Assembly: GCF_048388525.1 (NCBI RefSeq)
Contig: NZ_DBGCTQ010000004.1
Coordinates: forward strand, 1-64,000
Length of the DNA stretch: 64,000 nucleotides
Source: BQOK01 sp048388525
GTDB taxonomy: Bacteria; Bacillota; Clostridia; Oscillospirales; Ruminococcaceae
Direction of reading: 5' to 3'
The notes under the pieces were generated by a model. The model was not told where the DNA came from, did not search any database, and worked only from the letters and a program-made list of their open reading frames with translations. Shown here piece after piece: positions 24,819 to 33,007 of this stretch; the stretch's first letter is position 1, and each line of letters opens with the position of its first letter. A program made the translations under genes and the position numbers.

Positions 24819-25556
24819 ATGATCGAGATCAAGAATCTATCCAAAACCTTCCCGGTAAAAACCGGCGACGTGGCGGCCCTCACCGGCGTGTCCGCCACCA
24901 TCGCCGACGGCGACATTTTCGGCATCATCGGCATGAGCGGCGCGGGCAAAAGCACCCTGCTGCGCTGCCTGTGCCTGCTGGAGCAACCCTCCGGCGGCCA
25001 GATCCTGCTGGACGGGCAGGACCTGGCGCATCTCTCGGGCGCCGAGCTGCGCACCGCCCACCGCAAAATGGGGGTGGTGTTCCAGGGCTACAACCTGCTC
25101 ATGCAAAAAACCGTGGCCGAGAACGTGGCCTTCCCCTTAAAGCTCGCAAAGCACGATAAAGCCCAGGTGGCCGCCCGGGTGGCCGAGCTGCTGGAGCTGG
25201 TGGGCCTGGCCGACCGGGCTGCCAGCTACCCCAGCCAGCTCTCGGGCGGGCAAAAGCAGCGGGTGGCCCTGGCCCGCGCCTTGGCCAGCCGCCCCGAGGT
25301 CCTCCTGTGCGACGAACCCACCAGCGCCCTGGACCCGCTCACCACCAAAAGCGTGCTGGAGCTTTTAAAAAGCATCAACAAAAAGCTGGGCGTCACCATC
25401 ATCATCATCACCCACGAGCTGTCGGTGGTGCGCACCATCTGCAACCGGATGGTGGTCATCGACAACGGAGGCGTGGTGGAACAGGGCTTTACCCGGGAAA
25501 TTTTTGAAAATCCCCAAAGCAGCGTCGCCCGCCTGCTGCTGGGCAAGGAGGTGTAA
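24819..25556 (+). CDS. metN: Methionine ABC transporter ATPase, without NIL domain
   Basis: 245 residues from ATG 24819. GMSGAGKST (Walker A), LSGGQKQR (signature), LLCDEPTSALD (Walker B) and the switch THE are all intact. The sequence FGIIGMSGAGKSTLLRC resembles MetN. Usual MetN proteins are about 340 residues and end in a NIL/ACT-like domain that binds methionine and shuts the transporter; that domain is absent here. Regulation is thus likely by the T-box alone. The stop is three bases before metI. Confidence 0.9.
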   Translation: MIEIKNLSKTFPVKTGDVAALTGVSATIADGDIFGIIGMSGAGKSTLLRCLCLLEQPSGGQILLDGQDLAHLSGAELRTAHRKMGVVFQGYNLLMQKTVAENVAFPLKLAKHDKAQVAARVAELLELVGLADRAASYPSQLSGGQKQRVALARALASRPEVLLCDEPTSALDPLTTKSVLELLKSINKKLGVTIIIITHELSVVRTICNRMVVIDNGGVVEQGFTREIFENPQSSVARLLLGKEV

Positions 25557-25559
25557 GCG

Positions 25560-26237
25560 GTGCAGACCATTCTTGATTTTGTTTCCCAATACGGCAGCCT
25601 TCTTGCCGAGGGCACGGCCGAAACCCTTTACATGACCCTGGTGCCCACCTTCTTTGCCTATGTGCTGGGCCTGCCCATGGGGGTGCTGCTCACCATCACC
25701 AAGGCCGGCGGCATCGCCGCCGCCCCCCGCTTCAACGCGTTTTTCGGCTGGCTGGTCAACATCCTGCGCAGCCTGCCCTTCATCATCCTGATGATCTTCA
25801 TCATTCCCCTCACCCGCTTCATCGCCGGCACCTCCATCGGCGCCACCGCGGCCAACGTGCCGCTGGTCATCGCCGCGGCCCCCTTTGTGGCCCGCATGGT
25901 CGAGCAAAGCCTCGAAGAGATCGACGGCGGCGTGATCGAGGCCGCCCGCTGCATGGGCGCCACCAACTGGCAGATCGTCACCCGGGTGCTGCTCATTGAA
26001 AGCGTGCCCAGCCTTCTGCGGGGCCTGTCCATCAGCACCATCACCATTCTGGGCTACACCGCCATCACCGGCGCGGTGGGCGCGGGGGGCCTGGGCAACA
26101 TCGCGTTCCGCTTCGGCTACCAGCGCTACCAGGACAACGTGATGTACGTAACGGTGGTGCTGCTGATCCTCTTGGTCTGCGTGATCCAAAGCATCTTCAA
26201 CCTGCTGGCCGCAAAGGCCGACAAGCGCAGCCGCTGA
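25560..26237 (+). CDS. metI: Methionine ABC transporter permease
   Basis: 225 residues from GTG 25560 with AAGGAGG upstream. Five predicted helices and the EAARCMGATNWQIVTRVLL coupling loop, the EAA motif that contacts the ATPase. ITGAVGAGGLGNIAFRFGYQRY near the C-terminus is a typical MetI segment. Confidence 0.93.
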   Translation: MQTILDFVSQYGSLLAEGTAETLYMTLVPTFFAYVLGLPMGVLLTITKAGGIAAAPRFNAFFGWLVNILRSLPFIILMIFIIPLTRFIAGTSIGATAANVPLVIAAAPFVARMVEQSLEEIDGGVIEAARCMGATNWQIVTRVLLIESVPSLLRGLSISTITILGYTAITGAVGAGGLGNIAFRFGYQRYQDNVMYVTVVLLILLVCVIQSIFNLLAAKADKRSR

Positions 26238-26343
26238 TCCCCTTGCATTAAAGCCCGCCGCCCCGGGAAGCGTACGGCCCGGCCCGGCGCGGCTTTAAGA
26301 TAAAACCGCTTTTCCAAACAAGAAATAGAGGAGTGTATCACAC

Positions 26344-27174
26344 ATGAAAAAGTTTTTGAGCCTGGCCCTGGCGCTCTGCCTGGCCCTCGGCCTCGCCGCC
26401 TGCGGCGGCGGCAAACAGTATCAGATCGGCATCCCGGCCGACGCCACCAACGGCGCCCGCGCCCTGCTGCTTTTGCAGGACCAGGGCATCCTCACCCTCA
26501 AAGAGGGTGTGGGCCTTTCCGCCACCGAGCGCGACATCGCCGAGAACCCCTATAACGTGAAGATCGTCGCCATGGAAGCCGCGAACCTCCCCGTCAGCCT
26601 GAGCGATCTGGACTTTGCGGTCATCAACGGCAACTACGCCAGCGGCGCCGGCATCGGCGATACCGTGCTCACCACCGAAGACGCCGAGAGCGTGGCCGCA
26701 AAGACCTACGGCAACGTGCTTTCCGTCAAGGAGGGCCGCGAGGCCGAGCCCGCCATCCAGGCCCTGGTGGCCGTGCTCATGAGCGCGGACGTGCAAAGCT
26801 GGATTCAGGCAAACTACAACGGCGTGGTCATGCCCATGGGCGCGCAGGACCTTTCCCTCCCCGAAATTGCCGAGCCGGTCACCCTCAAGGTGGGCGCCTC
26901 GCCCAGCCCCCACGCCGAGATCCTGCAATACGCCGCGCCCCTTCTGGCCAAGCATAACGTGACCCTGGACATCGTGGAGTTCGACGATTACGTCATGCCC
27001 AACACCGGCGTCGAGGACGGCAGCCTGGATGCGAACTACTTCCAGCACCAGCCCTATCTCGACGATTTCAACGCTCAGCAGGGCACCCACATCGTCAGCG
27101 TGGGCACCGTGCACTACGAGCCCATGGGCCTGTACCCCGGCAAGACCGCCAGTCTGGACGAACTGAAAAAATAA
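26344..27174 (+). CDS. metQ: MetQ/NlpA-type substrate-binding lipoprotein, circularly permuted
   Basis: 276 residues. Signal peptide and lipobox LAAC (C20) are normal. The mature protein, however, starts with what is the second half of ordinary MetQ: IGIPADATNGARALLLL (28-44; family AIPNDPTNGGRALLLL), then VINGNYASGAG near 95. After a linker at about 166-178, the usual first half follows: LKVGASPSPHAEIL (181-194), VEFDDYV, DANYFQHQPYLDDFN, VHYEPMGLY and finally SLDELKK at the stop. In ordinary MetQ the motif SLDELK-DG immediately precedes A-IAIPND. The break is therefore exactly at the inter-lobe hinge, and both halves are complete. It probably still binds methionine for MetNI. Confidence 0.93.
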   Translation: MKKFLSLALALCLALGLAACGGGKQYQIGIPADATNGARALLLLQDQGILTLKEGVGLSATERDIAENPYNVKIVAMEAANLPVSLSDLDFAVINGNYASGAGIGDTVLTTEDAESVAAKTYGNVLSVKEGREAEPAIQALVAVLMSADVQSWIQANYNGVVMPMGAQDLSLPEIAEPVTLKVGASPSPHAEILQYAAPLLAKHNVTLDIVEFDDYVMPNTGVEDGSLDANYFQHQPYLDDFNAQQGTHIVSVGTVHYEPMGLYPGKTASLDELKK

Positions 27175-27182
27175 TCGTTTTC

Positions 27183-27226
27183 AAAGCAGCGCTCCCGCCC
27201 AAACGGCCGGGGGCGCTGCTTTTCTT
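27183..27226 (+). terminator. Terminator after metQ
   Basis: AAAGCAGCGCTCCC at 27183-27196 pairs with GGGGGCGCTGCTTT near 27209-27222, followed by TTCTTT. Confidence 0.75.
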
Positions 27227-27269
27227 TGCGGCCCCGGCGAACGGGCGCGCAGGAACCGCAAAGATATGC

Positions 27270-27275
27270 TATAAT
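27270..27275 (+). promoter_or_regulatory. Extended -10 promoter of the permease gene
   Basis: TGC-TATAAT with TATAAT at 27270-27275, about 70 bases before the start of the next gene. The -35 is weak. Confidence 0.55.
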
Positions 27276-27346
27276 AAAACAATCAATCATGTGCGGCCCG
27301 GCGTGCGGCAAGGCCCGGCCGTTCTGGAAAGCGGAGGAATGTATTT

Positions 27347-28504
27347 ATGAAGCCCATCATCGAAAGCGAGGCCCGCCTCTCCGTGTGGGAGGCCACCAGC
27401 ATCATCATCGGCCACAGCATCGGCGGCGGCATCATGGCCGTGCCCTTTCTGGCCGCGCGCAACAGCTTTGTCAGCGTGGTGCTCATCATTCTGGCGGCAT
27501 TTTTCTGCAACGTGCTGCTGCATTTCATGATCGCCGAGCTGTCCTACAACTGCGGCGGGCTGCAAATGGTCAAATGCTTCGAGACCTTCCTGTTCCGGGG
27601 CCGGGGCAAAACCGCCCTCACCTGGGCCGCCTTCGCCCTGTTCGGCTTCTCGGTCATCATCAACATCAGCGGCTACATCATCGGCGCGGCCGAGGCCATC
27701 GTAGCCCTGGTGCCCATGCCTCTGTGGCTGGCCGAGACCATCTTCTTTGCACTGGCTGGGGGCGTGGTGCTGTTCGGCCTCAAGGCGGTGGGCATTTTTG
27801 AAAAATACACCGTGCTGCTGATCTACGGCATCGTGGCGCTGCTGGCCGTGGCCGTGGCCTTTGTGCCCTGGGCGCCGCTGCCCGCCGTCACCCAAAGCGC
27901 CAACGCGGCGCTGGCTCTGTTCGGCATGGGCATGTTTGCGCTGGCGGCCAACCAGTCGGTCATCCAGGCGGTGAAGGGCCTCGGGGGCGAGGCAAAAAAG
28001 ATCCGTCTGTCCATCGTGTTGGGCATCGGGCTGGACGCAGTCCTGGTGCTGGCCCTCACCACCGCCACCCTGCTGGGCTCCCAGGGCCAGGTCACCGAAC
28101 TGGCCCTCCTGGGCCTCTCCCGGGGGGTGGGCAGCTGGGCCGTGTGGATCGGCAGCCTGTTCACCGCCCTGGCGCTGGTCACCACCTTCTGGTCCAGCAC
28201 CCTGAACCTGCGCGACATCGTGCACGAGCAGCTCCGCCTGGGCAACAGGCTCTGCTGGCTGCTGGCCGCGCTTCCCTCGTTCCTCATCGCGGTGCTGGGC
28301 CTGGGCACCTTCCTCTCCTTCACCCGCATCGTCAGCGCCATCTCGGTCATCGGCGGGCTGCTGCTCATCATCACCTACGGCATCTCCCGCCGCAAGGCGG
28401 CCGAGAGCCCCATCTGCGGGCGGTGGGGCTCGGCGCCCTTCCAGTGGCTCATCATCGCCGCCAGCGTGTTGGCCGCGGTGGGTTCGCTTATCTCCATCGA
28501 CTGA
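27347..28504 (+). CDS. Aromatic-type amino-acid permease (HAAAP-like)
   Basis: 385 residues, about 11 helices, start ATG 27347 with GGAGG upstream. It begins SVWEATSIIIGHSIGGGIMAVPFLAARN; the G-x-x-I-GGGIMAVP pattern in the first helix is the unwound substrate-binding turn of the aromatic amino-acid/serine permease branch of the APC superfamily. The substrate cannot be read from sequence. It is separated from metNIQ by a terminator and has its own promoter. Confidence 0.8.
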   Translation: MKPIIESEARLSVWEATSIIIGHSIGGGIMAVPFLAARNSFVSVVLIILAAFFCNVLLHFMIAELSYNCGGLQMVKCFETFLFRGRGKTALTWAAFALFGFSVIINISGYIIGAAEAIVALVPMPLWLAETIFFALAGGVVLFGLKAVGIFEKYTVLLIYGIVALLAVAVAFVPWAPLPAVTQSANAALALFGMGMFALAANQSVIQAVKGLGGEAKKIRLSIVLGIGLDAVLVLALTTATLLGSQGQVTELALLGLSRGVGSWAVWIGSLFTALALVTTFWSSTLNLRDIVHEQLRLGNRLCWLLAALPSFLIAVLGLGTFLSFTRIVSAISVIGGLLLIITYGISRRKAAESPICGRWGSAPFQWLIIAASVLAAVGSLISID

Positions 28505-28520
28505 AAGGGGGAACAGCATC

Positions 28521-29258
28521 ATGCGCGAGCCTGTCATCGGCGTGGTGGATCTGGGCAGCGACCCGTTCCGCCGCTATATGAAAAACAAATACCTCGCCGC
28601 GCTGCGCGCCGCCGGGGCCCAGCCCCTGCCGTTGGGCTGGGCCGCCGACCCGCAGGCGGCCGCAGCGGCCATGGCCCGCTGCAGCGGCCTGCTTCTGCCC
28701 GGCGGGGCGGATCTCGCCCCCGCGCTGTACGGCCAGGCCCCCCGCCCCAAATGCGGCAAGCCCTGCCCCGGGCGGGATACCGCCGAGCCTCTGCTTTTTG
28801 CCGCCGCCCGCGCCCAGGGCAAGCCGGTCCTGGGCGTGTGCCGGGGCTGCCAGCTGCTGAACGCAGTTTTGGGCGGCACCCTGTACCAGGACCTCTCCGA
28901 GCTTCCCGCGGCGCACCTGCGCCATATGGACTTTTTTGGCCGTGCAAAGCACGTGCACACAGTGACCCTCGCTCCCGGCAGCCGCCTGGCGGCCTGCCGG
29001 GAGCAGGGCGCGGGCGTGCAGGGGGTAAACTCCATGCACCATCAGGCGCTGCACACGGCGGCGCCCGGCCTTGCGGTCACCGCCCTCAGCGAAGACGGCG
29101 TCATCGAGGCGCTGGAAGCCTCCGCCGGGCCCTTCTGCGTCGGGGTGCAGTGGCACCCCGAGCATCTTTTCCACCGCGATCCCTTTGCCCTGGCCATCTT
29201 CCGCGCCTTCGTACAGGCGGCGCAGGGGGCGCCCTGTCCGCCCCGCGCGGCAAATTAA
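28521..29258 (+). CDS. Gamma-glutamyl-gamma-aminobutyrate hydrolase-like peptidase C26
   Basis: 245 residues, class I glutamine-amidotransferase fold. GVCRGCQLLNAVLGG (near residue 110) contains the nucleophile Cys; NSMHHQAL and VGVQWHPEHLF contain the conserved His and Glu of the triad. This is the PuuD/C26 subgroup, which hydrolyses gamma-glutamyl amides such as gamma-glutamyl-GABA. Start at ATG 28521, 17 bases after the permease stop, so probably one transcript with the permease; the pair may handle gamma-glutamyl or amino-acid scavenging. Confidence 0.88.
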   Translation: MREPVIGVVDLGSDPFRRYMKNKYLAALRAAGAQPLPLGWAADPQAAAAAMARCSGLLLPGGADLAPALYGQAPRPKCGKPCPGRDTAEPLLFAAARAQGKPVLGVCRGCQLLNAVLGGTLYQDLSELPAAHLRHMDFFGRAKHVHTVTLAPGSRLAACREQGAGVQGVNSMHHQALHTAAPGLAVTALSEDGVIEALEASAGPFCVGVQWHPEHLFHRDPFALAIFRAFVQAAQGAPCPPRAAN

Positions 29259-29276
29259 AATCCCGAGGTAAATGCA

Positions 29277-29897
29277 ATGCAAAATAACAAGTGGCTGCAG
29301 TGGGCAATGGAATTGCAAAGCCTTGCCCAGTCCGGGGCGGCATACGCCAAGGACGTTTACGACCAAGAGCGCTATGCCCGGATCCGCCAAATTTCCGCCG
29401 AGATCATGAGCCATCTGTCCGATGTCCCCGTCGACACAATCAAGGGCCTGTTCTGCAACGAAAGCGGCTATCAAACCCCAAAAATCGACACAAGGGCCGC
29501 GATCTTCCAGGGCGAGAAAATCCTGCTTGTGCACGAAAACAACGGCACCTGGTCGCTTCCCGGGGGCTGGTGCGATGTGGATCAGTCCGTGGCCTCAAAT
29601 GTAGTGAAGGAAGTCAAGGAAGAGGCGGGGCTGGATGTCTCGGCTGAACGCCTGATCGCCGTGCAGGACTGGCGGCTGCACAACGTACAAAACCACGCCT
29701 ATGGCGTGGTGAAAATCTTCGTGCTGTGCAGTCTGGCAGGCGGTTCCTTTGCCCCAAACCTCGAAACCACCGAAACACGATATTTTGGCTTGGATGAACT
29801 GCCAAAAGATCTGGCGACCGAAAAAACGACCGCGCAGCAAATTCAAATGTGTTTTAACGCATATCACAGCGGTACCTGGTCAACACAGTTCGATTAA
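29277..29897 (+). CDS. NUDIX hydrolase with N-terminal NUDIX-N domain
   Basis: 206 residues. Residues 1-60 (WLQWAMELQSLAQSGAAYAKDVYDQERYARI-type segment) match the helical NUDIX-N domain of YjhB-like ADP-ribose/nucleotide pyrophosphatases. The catalytic NUDIX box runs from GGWCDVDQSVASNVVKEV to KEEAGLDV near 98-122 with the conserved REVxEE-like glutamates. Start ATG 29277, with GAGG upstream. It follows the C26 gene by 18 bases and is closed by a terminator. Confidence 0.9.
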   Translation: MQNNKWLQWAMELQSLAQSGAAYAKDVYDQERYARIRQISAEIMSHLSDVPVDTIKGLFCNESGYQTPKIDTRAAIFQGEKILLVHENNGTWSLPGGWCDVDQSVASNVVKEVKEEAGLDVSAERLIAVQDWRLHNVQNHAYGVVKIFVLCSLAGGSFAPNLETTETRYFGLDELPKDLATEKTTAQQIQMCFNAYHSGTWSTQFD

Positions 29898-29927
29898 ACT
29901 TCAACCCGGCAAAAACCAAAAAGCACA

Positions 29928-29976
29928 AAAGCCCTGGGGCGCCTGCCTTATCGCTAGGCGCCCCAGGGCTTTCGCT
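29928..29976 (+). terminator. Terminator after the NUDIX gene
   Basis: 17-bp perfect stem, arms 29928-29944 and 29956-29972, loop of 11 bases, short T run. Confidence 0.85.
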
Positions 29977-30069
29977 TTCCAATGTTAGCGGCCATTCCCC
30001 CACCGGAACCATTTTTCGCCGCGCGCATAGAATGTGCTAAAACATTCCTGATTTCACAGGGGGTGCGTC

Positions 30070-30381
30070 ATGGCGCGTTTACACCGCGGTTCCAACAACC
30101 CAAAAGGGGGGCTCGTGATCATCGGCCTTGCCTGGCTGGTCACCCTTGTGGCCCTGCTTGTTCTCAGCTTCACCGGCCTCTCCCCGGCAGCCCGCGCAAA
30201 AGGCAGCGCCCTCGCTCCACTCGCCTCGCAGCGGGTGCCGGGGTCCTCTCGGCCCCAAAGCCCGCCCGCGGCCCAAAGCGGGCGGTCGGCCCCCGCGGCC
30301 CAGCTCTGCTTTACGCCGCCGCCGAAATGGGCACCGGGCGCCGACCTAAAAAGGCCAGCGGTCCCTGGTAAACGACCCTAA
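30070..30381 (+). CDS. Hypothetical small membrane protein
   Basis: 103 residues from ATG 30070 with GGGGG seven bases upstream. One clear membrane helix (about 14-35: LVIIGLAWLVTLVALLVLSF is its core), then a Pro/Ala/Ser-rich tail with no recognisable domain. The last 70 bases overlap the 3' end of the minus-strand papain-like gene, which casts doubt on the tail. The membrane helix and the ribosome site make a real short gene plausible, but the true frame could end differently. Confidence 0.4.
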   Translation: MARLHRGSNNPKGGLVIIGLAWLVTLVALLVLSFTGLSPAARAKGSALAPLASQRVPGSSRPQSPPAAQSGRSAPAAQLCFTPPPKWAPGADLKRPAVPGKRP

Positions 30382-30865
30382 GCGGGCGCAGGCGGGTAAA
30401 GTCCTGCGGGCGCACCAGGCTGGGGTGGCAGGGCAGTTTCAGCGCCCCCGCCTCCTCCAGGATCTCGGCCACAAAATGGCTGCAAAAATATTTACCCGGG
30501 CGTTCGTGCACGATCCCCATGCCCGCCAATGCAAGGCCCAGCACATCGTAATCGTACTGGGCCTTGCGGCGCTCCATTGCGGCCAGGCGCCGCTCAATCC
30601 TGCGGTAGGCGTTTTCGCTCACCTGCAATTCCAGCAGCAGGCTGTCCGCTCCACCGCAGCGCCCATATATCCCGCTGTACAGATTCTCCCGCACAAAGCC
30701 CGCTGGCAGGGGCGCTGCGGCGCTGCGGCGGGCAAAGCTGTACATCCGCTCCATATCCCGGTCCAGCGCAAGGCTCACATGGGTGTAGCGGCTGCGCGTG
30801 GCGCCGTGCAGGGCTCTGGAAAACAGGGTGTCGGTTCGGGTAAGCAAAAGATAAACGCTGGGCAT
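30311..30865 (-). CDS. Permuted papain-like (YiiX/C92-type) putative amidase
   Basis: 184 residues from ATG 30865 with AAAGGAGAGG upstream. RYTHVSLALD (near 27-36) with its His, and KYFCSHFVAEILEEAGA (near 125-141) with its Cys, form the reversed His...Cys order of permuted papain-fold NlpC/P60 relatives such as YiiX. Such enzymes cut amide or thioester bonds, often on lipids or peptides. No signal peptide is seen. The gene is a single-gene unit behind a MerR-type promoter, so it is probably induced by a metal or drug sensed by a regulator outside the window. Confidence 0.75.
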   Translation of the reverse strand: MPSVYLLLTRTDTLFSRALHGATRSRYTHVSLALDRDMERMYSFARRSAAAPLPAGFVRENLYSGIYGRCGGADSLLLELQVSENAYRRIERRLAAMERRKAQYDYDVLGLALAGMGIVHERPGKYFCSHFVAEILEEAGALKLPCHPSLVRPQDFTRLRPLRVVYQGPLAFLGRRPVPISAAA

Positions 30866-30897
30866 CGGTCGATCCTCTCCTTTTGTGGTATGGCTTC

Positions 30898-30928
30898 AGC
30901 CTACACCCTCCACAAGCTGGAAGGTCAA
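30898..30928 (-). promoter_or_regulatory. MerR-type promoter with 19-base spacer
   Basis: Minus strand: -35 TTGACC (30928-30923), 19-base spacer, -10 TAGGCT (30903-30898). The spacer and its edges form the dyad ACCTTCCA...TGGAGGGT (7 of 8 positions paired). Long spacer plus central dyad is the hallmark of promoters untwisted by MerR-family activators such as CueR. Confidence 0.75.
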
Positions 30929-30998
30929 GGCTTTTTTCGCTTCTGTCATCTAAAACGAGGAAAAGCCCCCGCTTTCTTCGCTCTTTTCTCCGAAAAGT

Positions 30999-31027
30999 TT
31001 GACAAGCGCCTTTCCTCCCCTTATAAT
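30999..31027 (+). promoter_or_regulatory. Consensus sigma-A promoter of the GNAT gene
   Basis: TTGACA (30999-31004), exactly 17 bases, TATAAT (31022-31027): a perfect consensus promoter. An in-frame ATG at 31026 falls within the -10, so translation must begin downstream. Confidence 0.9.
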
Positions 31028-31058
31028 GAAGGGAACTTTTTACCGGGAGGTGTTCACC

Positions 31059-31646
31059 TTGCGCCACTTGGGCACTCAGCCGCTGCGCACCGCGCGGCTC
31101 ACTCTTTTGCCTCAAACCACGGCGGATGCGATCCCCATGTTCGAAAACTGGGCCAGCGACCCGGAAGTCACCCGTTACCTGCGCTGGGAGCCGCATCAGT
31201 CCTGGACCGATACCGCGGCGCTCCTGGCCGCGTGGGAACCGCTCTATCAAAACCCCGATTACTACCAGTGGGGCATTCACCTGAACGAAAGCGGCGTTTT
31301 GATCGGCTCCATCAGCCTGCAGCGCGGCGAAGAGAGCGACCCCGGGGCCTGGCGCGTCCCTGGGCTCGATTTCAGCCAGGGTGTGTGGGATCCCGGCTAC
31401 TGCATCGGCCGGGCCTTCTGGAACCGGGGCTATACAACCGAGGCTCTGCTGGCCGTGCGGGATTACTGGTTTAACCAGGTAGGCGGGTCCTGGCTCGCCT
31501 GCTGCCACGCATCGGCAAACCCCGCCAGCGGCCGGGTAATGCAGAAGGCCGGCTGGGTGTACGATCACGACGCGGTGTATCACAAATTCAACGGCGCCCC
31601 CGTGGATTGCCGGGTATACTATCAAAAGAATCCAAACGAGCCATAA
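31059..31646 (+). CDS. GNAT N-acetyltransferase, RimJ/RimL-like
   Basis: 195 residues from TTG 31059, eight bases after GGGAGG; the promoter position excludes the upstream ATG. Typical RimL-like opening (LRTARLTLLPQTTADA), GIHLNESGVLIGSISL as beta 4, and GYCIGRAFWNRGYTTEALLAVRDYWF containing the acetyl-CoA-binding Gly-x-Gly turn. The final ASANPASGRVMQKAGW is the family C-terminal motif. It likely acetylates a protein N-terminus or a small amine. HflX follows 49 bases on. Confidence 0.88.
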   Translation: MRHLGTQPLRTARLTLLPQTTADAIPMFENWASDPEVTRYLRWEPHQSWTDTAALLAAWEPLYQNPDYYQWGIHLNESGVLIGSISLQRGEESDPGAWRVPGLDFSQGVWDPGYCIGRAFWNRGYTTEALLAVRDYWFNQVGGSWLACCHASANPASGRVMQKAGWVYDHDAVYHKFNGAPVDCRVYYQKNPNEP

Positions 31647-31695
31647 CGTGCTCTCCGGCCCTCTGCGCGGCCGGGAGCAGCCTGAAAGGAGATCC

Positions 31696-32955
31696 ATGAC
31701 CGAACAAAAGCAAAAGGAATTTCCGCCGGTAAAGGTGGTGCTGCTGGGGCTGGACCAGGGCGAGTTCGATCCCTACCGCAGCATGGCCGAGCTGGCCGCT
31801 TTGTGCCAGGCCAACCATATGCAGGCCGTGGCCGAGCTGGTGCAAAAGCGCGCCGCGCCCGAGGCGGGCACCGTGCTGGGCGAGGGCAAGCTGGCCGAGG
31901 CCCGGCTCTACTGCCAAAACCTCGGGGCCGAAGCCGCCGTGTTCGACGGCGAATTGTCCGGCAGCCAGCTGCGCAACATCTCAGACGCCTTGGACGTTGA
32001 GGTGCTGGACCGCACCATGCTCATTCTCGAGATCTTCCGCAGCCGCGCGGTCACAAACGAGGGCAAGGTGCAAACCGAGCTCGCCCTGCTGCGCTACCGG
32101 CTGCCCCGCCTCGCGGGCCTGGGTGAAAGCCTGTCCCGCCAGGGCGGCGGCGGGGCCGGCGGCGGCGGCGCCCGCCGCGGCGCCGGCGAAAGCAAGCTGG
32201 AATACGACCGTCGGCACGTGCGGCGGCGCATCGAGGCGCTGGAAGCCCGCCTGGCCGAGCTGGAAAAACGCCGCGGCGAGACCAGGCGCGCCCGCCAAAA
32301 GGCCGGCGCGCCCGTCGTCAGCCTGGTGGGTTATACAAACGTGGGCAAATCCAGCCTGCTGAACGCCCTGTGCGGCGCTGAAGTGCTCGAGGCGGACATG
32401 CTGTTCGCCACCCTCGACCCCACCGCCCGCAAGCTCACCCTGCCCAGCGGCCTCTCGGTGGTGGCGGTCGATACCGTGGGCTTTGTCAGCCGCCTTCCCC
32501 ACAAGCTGGTCGATGCCTTTAAGAGCACACTGGAAGAGGCCGCCTATTCTGATGTGATCGTAAAGGTGGCCGACGCGGCGGACGGCGAGCGCGAAACCCA
32601 GCTGGAAGTCACCGACCAGGTCCTGGCCGGGCTGGGCTGCACCGGCATCCCCCAGCTCACCGTGTACAACAAGTGCGACAAGCCGGGCGCGGTGCCCTTT
32701 GCGCCCGGCGTGCTGCTCACCAGTGCCAAGACCGGCCGCGGCCTGCCCGAACTGCTGGCCGCGCTGGATGCGGCTCTGGCCGACCGGGTGCGCCCGGTCC
32801 GGCTGCTGCTGCCCTATGCGCAGCTATCCCTGGCCGAGCCCATGCGCACCCGCGGCAGCGTTACCGCCGAGGAATACCGCGAAACCGGCGTGTACTTCGA
32901 GGGCTTTGTAAAAAGCACCGACCTGCACCTGTACCTGCCTTATCTCGTAGAGTGA
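31696..32955 (+). CDS. hflX: Ribosome-associated GTPase HflX
   Basis: 419 residues from ATG 31696 with AAAGGAG upstream. The N-terminal domain ends with the glycine-rich loop and RRGAGESKLEYDRR (near 170-183), matching the HflX RGPGE-x-x-LE-x-DRR signature. G motifs: GYTNVGKSSLLN (G1), DTVGFVSRLP (G3), YNKCDK (G4) and TSAKTG (G5). HflX splits stalled or heat-damaged ribosomes. The ALEARLAELEKRR stretch is the coiled coil before the G domain. Confidence 0.96.
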   Translation: MTEQKQKEFPPVKVVLLGLDQGEFDPYRSMAELAALCQANHMQAVAELVQKRAAPEAGTVLGEGKLAEARLYCQNLGAEAAVFDGELSGSQLRNISDALDVEVLDRTMLILEIFRSRAVTNEGKVQTELALLRYRLPRLAGLGESLSRQGGGGAGGGGARRGAGESKLEYDRRHVRRRIEALEARLAELEKRRGETRRARQKAGAPVVSLVGYTNVGKSSLLNALCGAEVLEADMLFATLDPTARKLTLPSGLSVVAVDTVGFVSRLPHKLVDAFKSTLEEAAYSDVIVKVADAADGERETQLEVTDQVLAGLGCTGIPQLTVYNKCDKPGAVPFAPGVLLTSAKTGRGLPELLAALDAALADRVRPVRLLLPYAQLSLAEPMRTRGSVTAEEYRETGVYFEGFVKSTDLHLYLPYLVE

Positions 32956-32960
32956 TCCTC

Positions 32961-32998
32961 AAAAAGGCCGCCCGGCTATACCGGGCGGCCTTTTCTGC
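32961..32998 (+). terminator. Terminator after hflX
   Basis: AAAAGGCCGCCCGG at 32962-32975 pairs with CCGGGCGGCCTTTT at 32981-32994. Further on a second hairpin (33008-33039, 14-bp arms, loop TTGC) backs it up. Confidence 0.9.
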
Positions 32999-33007
32999 GC
33001 ACACAAA

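Noticed and set aside
24305..24822. Several open frames over the metNIQ leader
   Set aside because: The DNA is explained by a structured T-box RNA and the frames have no ribosome sites or domains.
31026..31058. ATG at 31026 as start of the GNAT gene
   Set aside because: It lies inside the TATAAT box of a perfect promoter; TTG 31059 has a good ribosome site.
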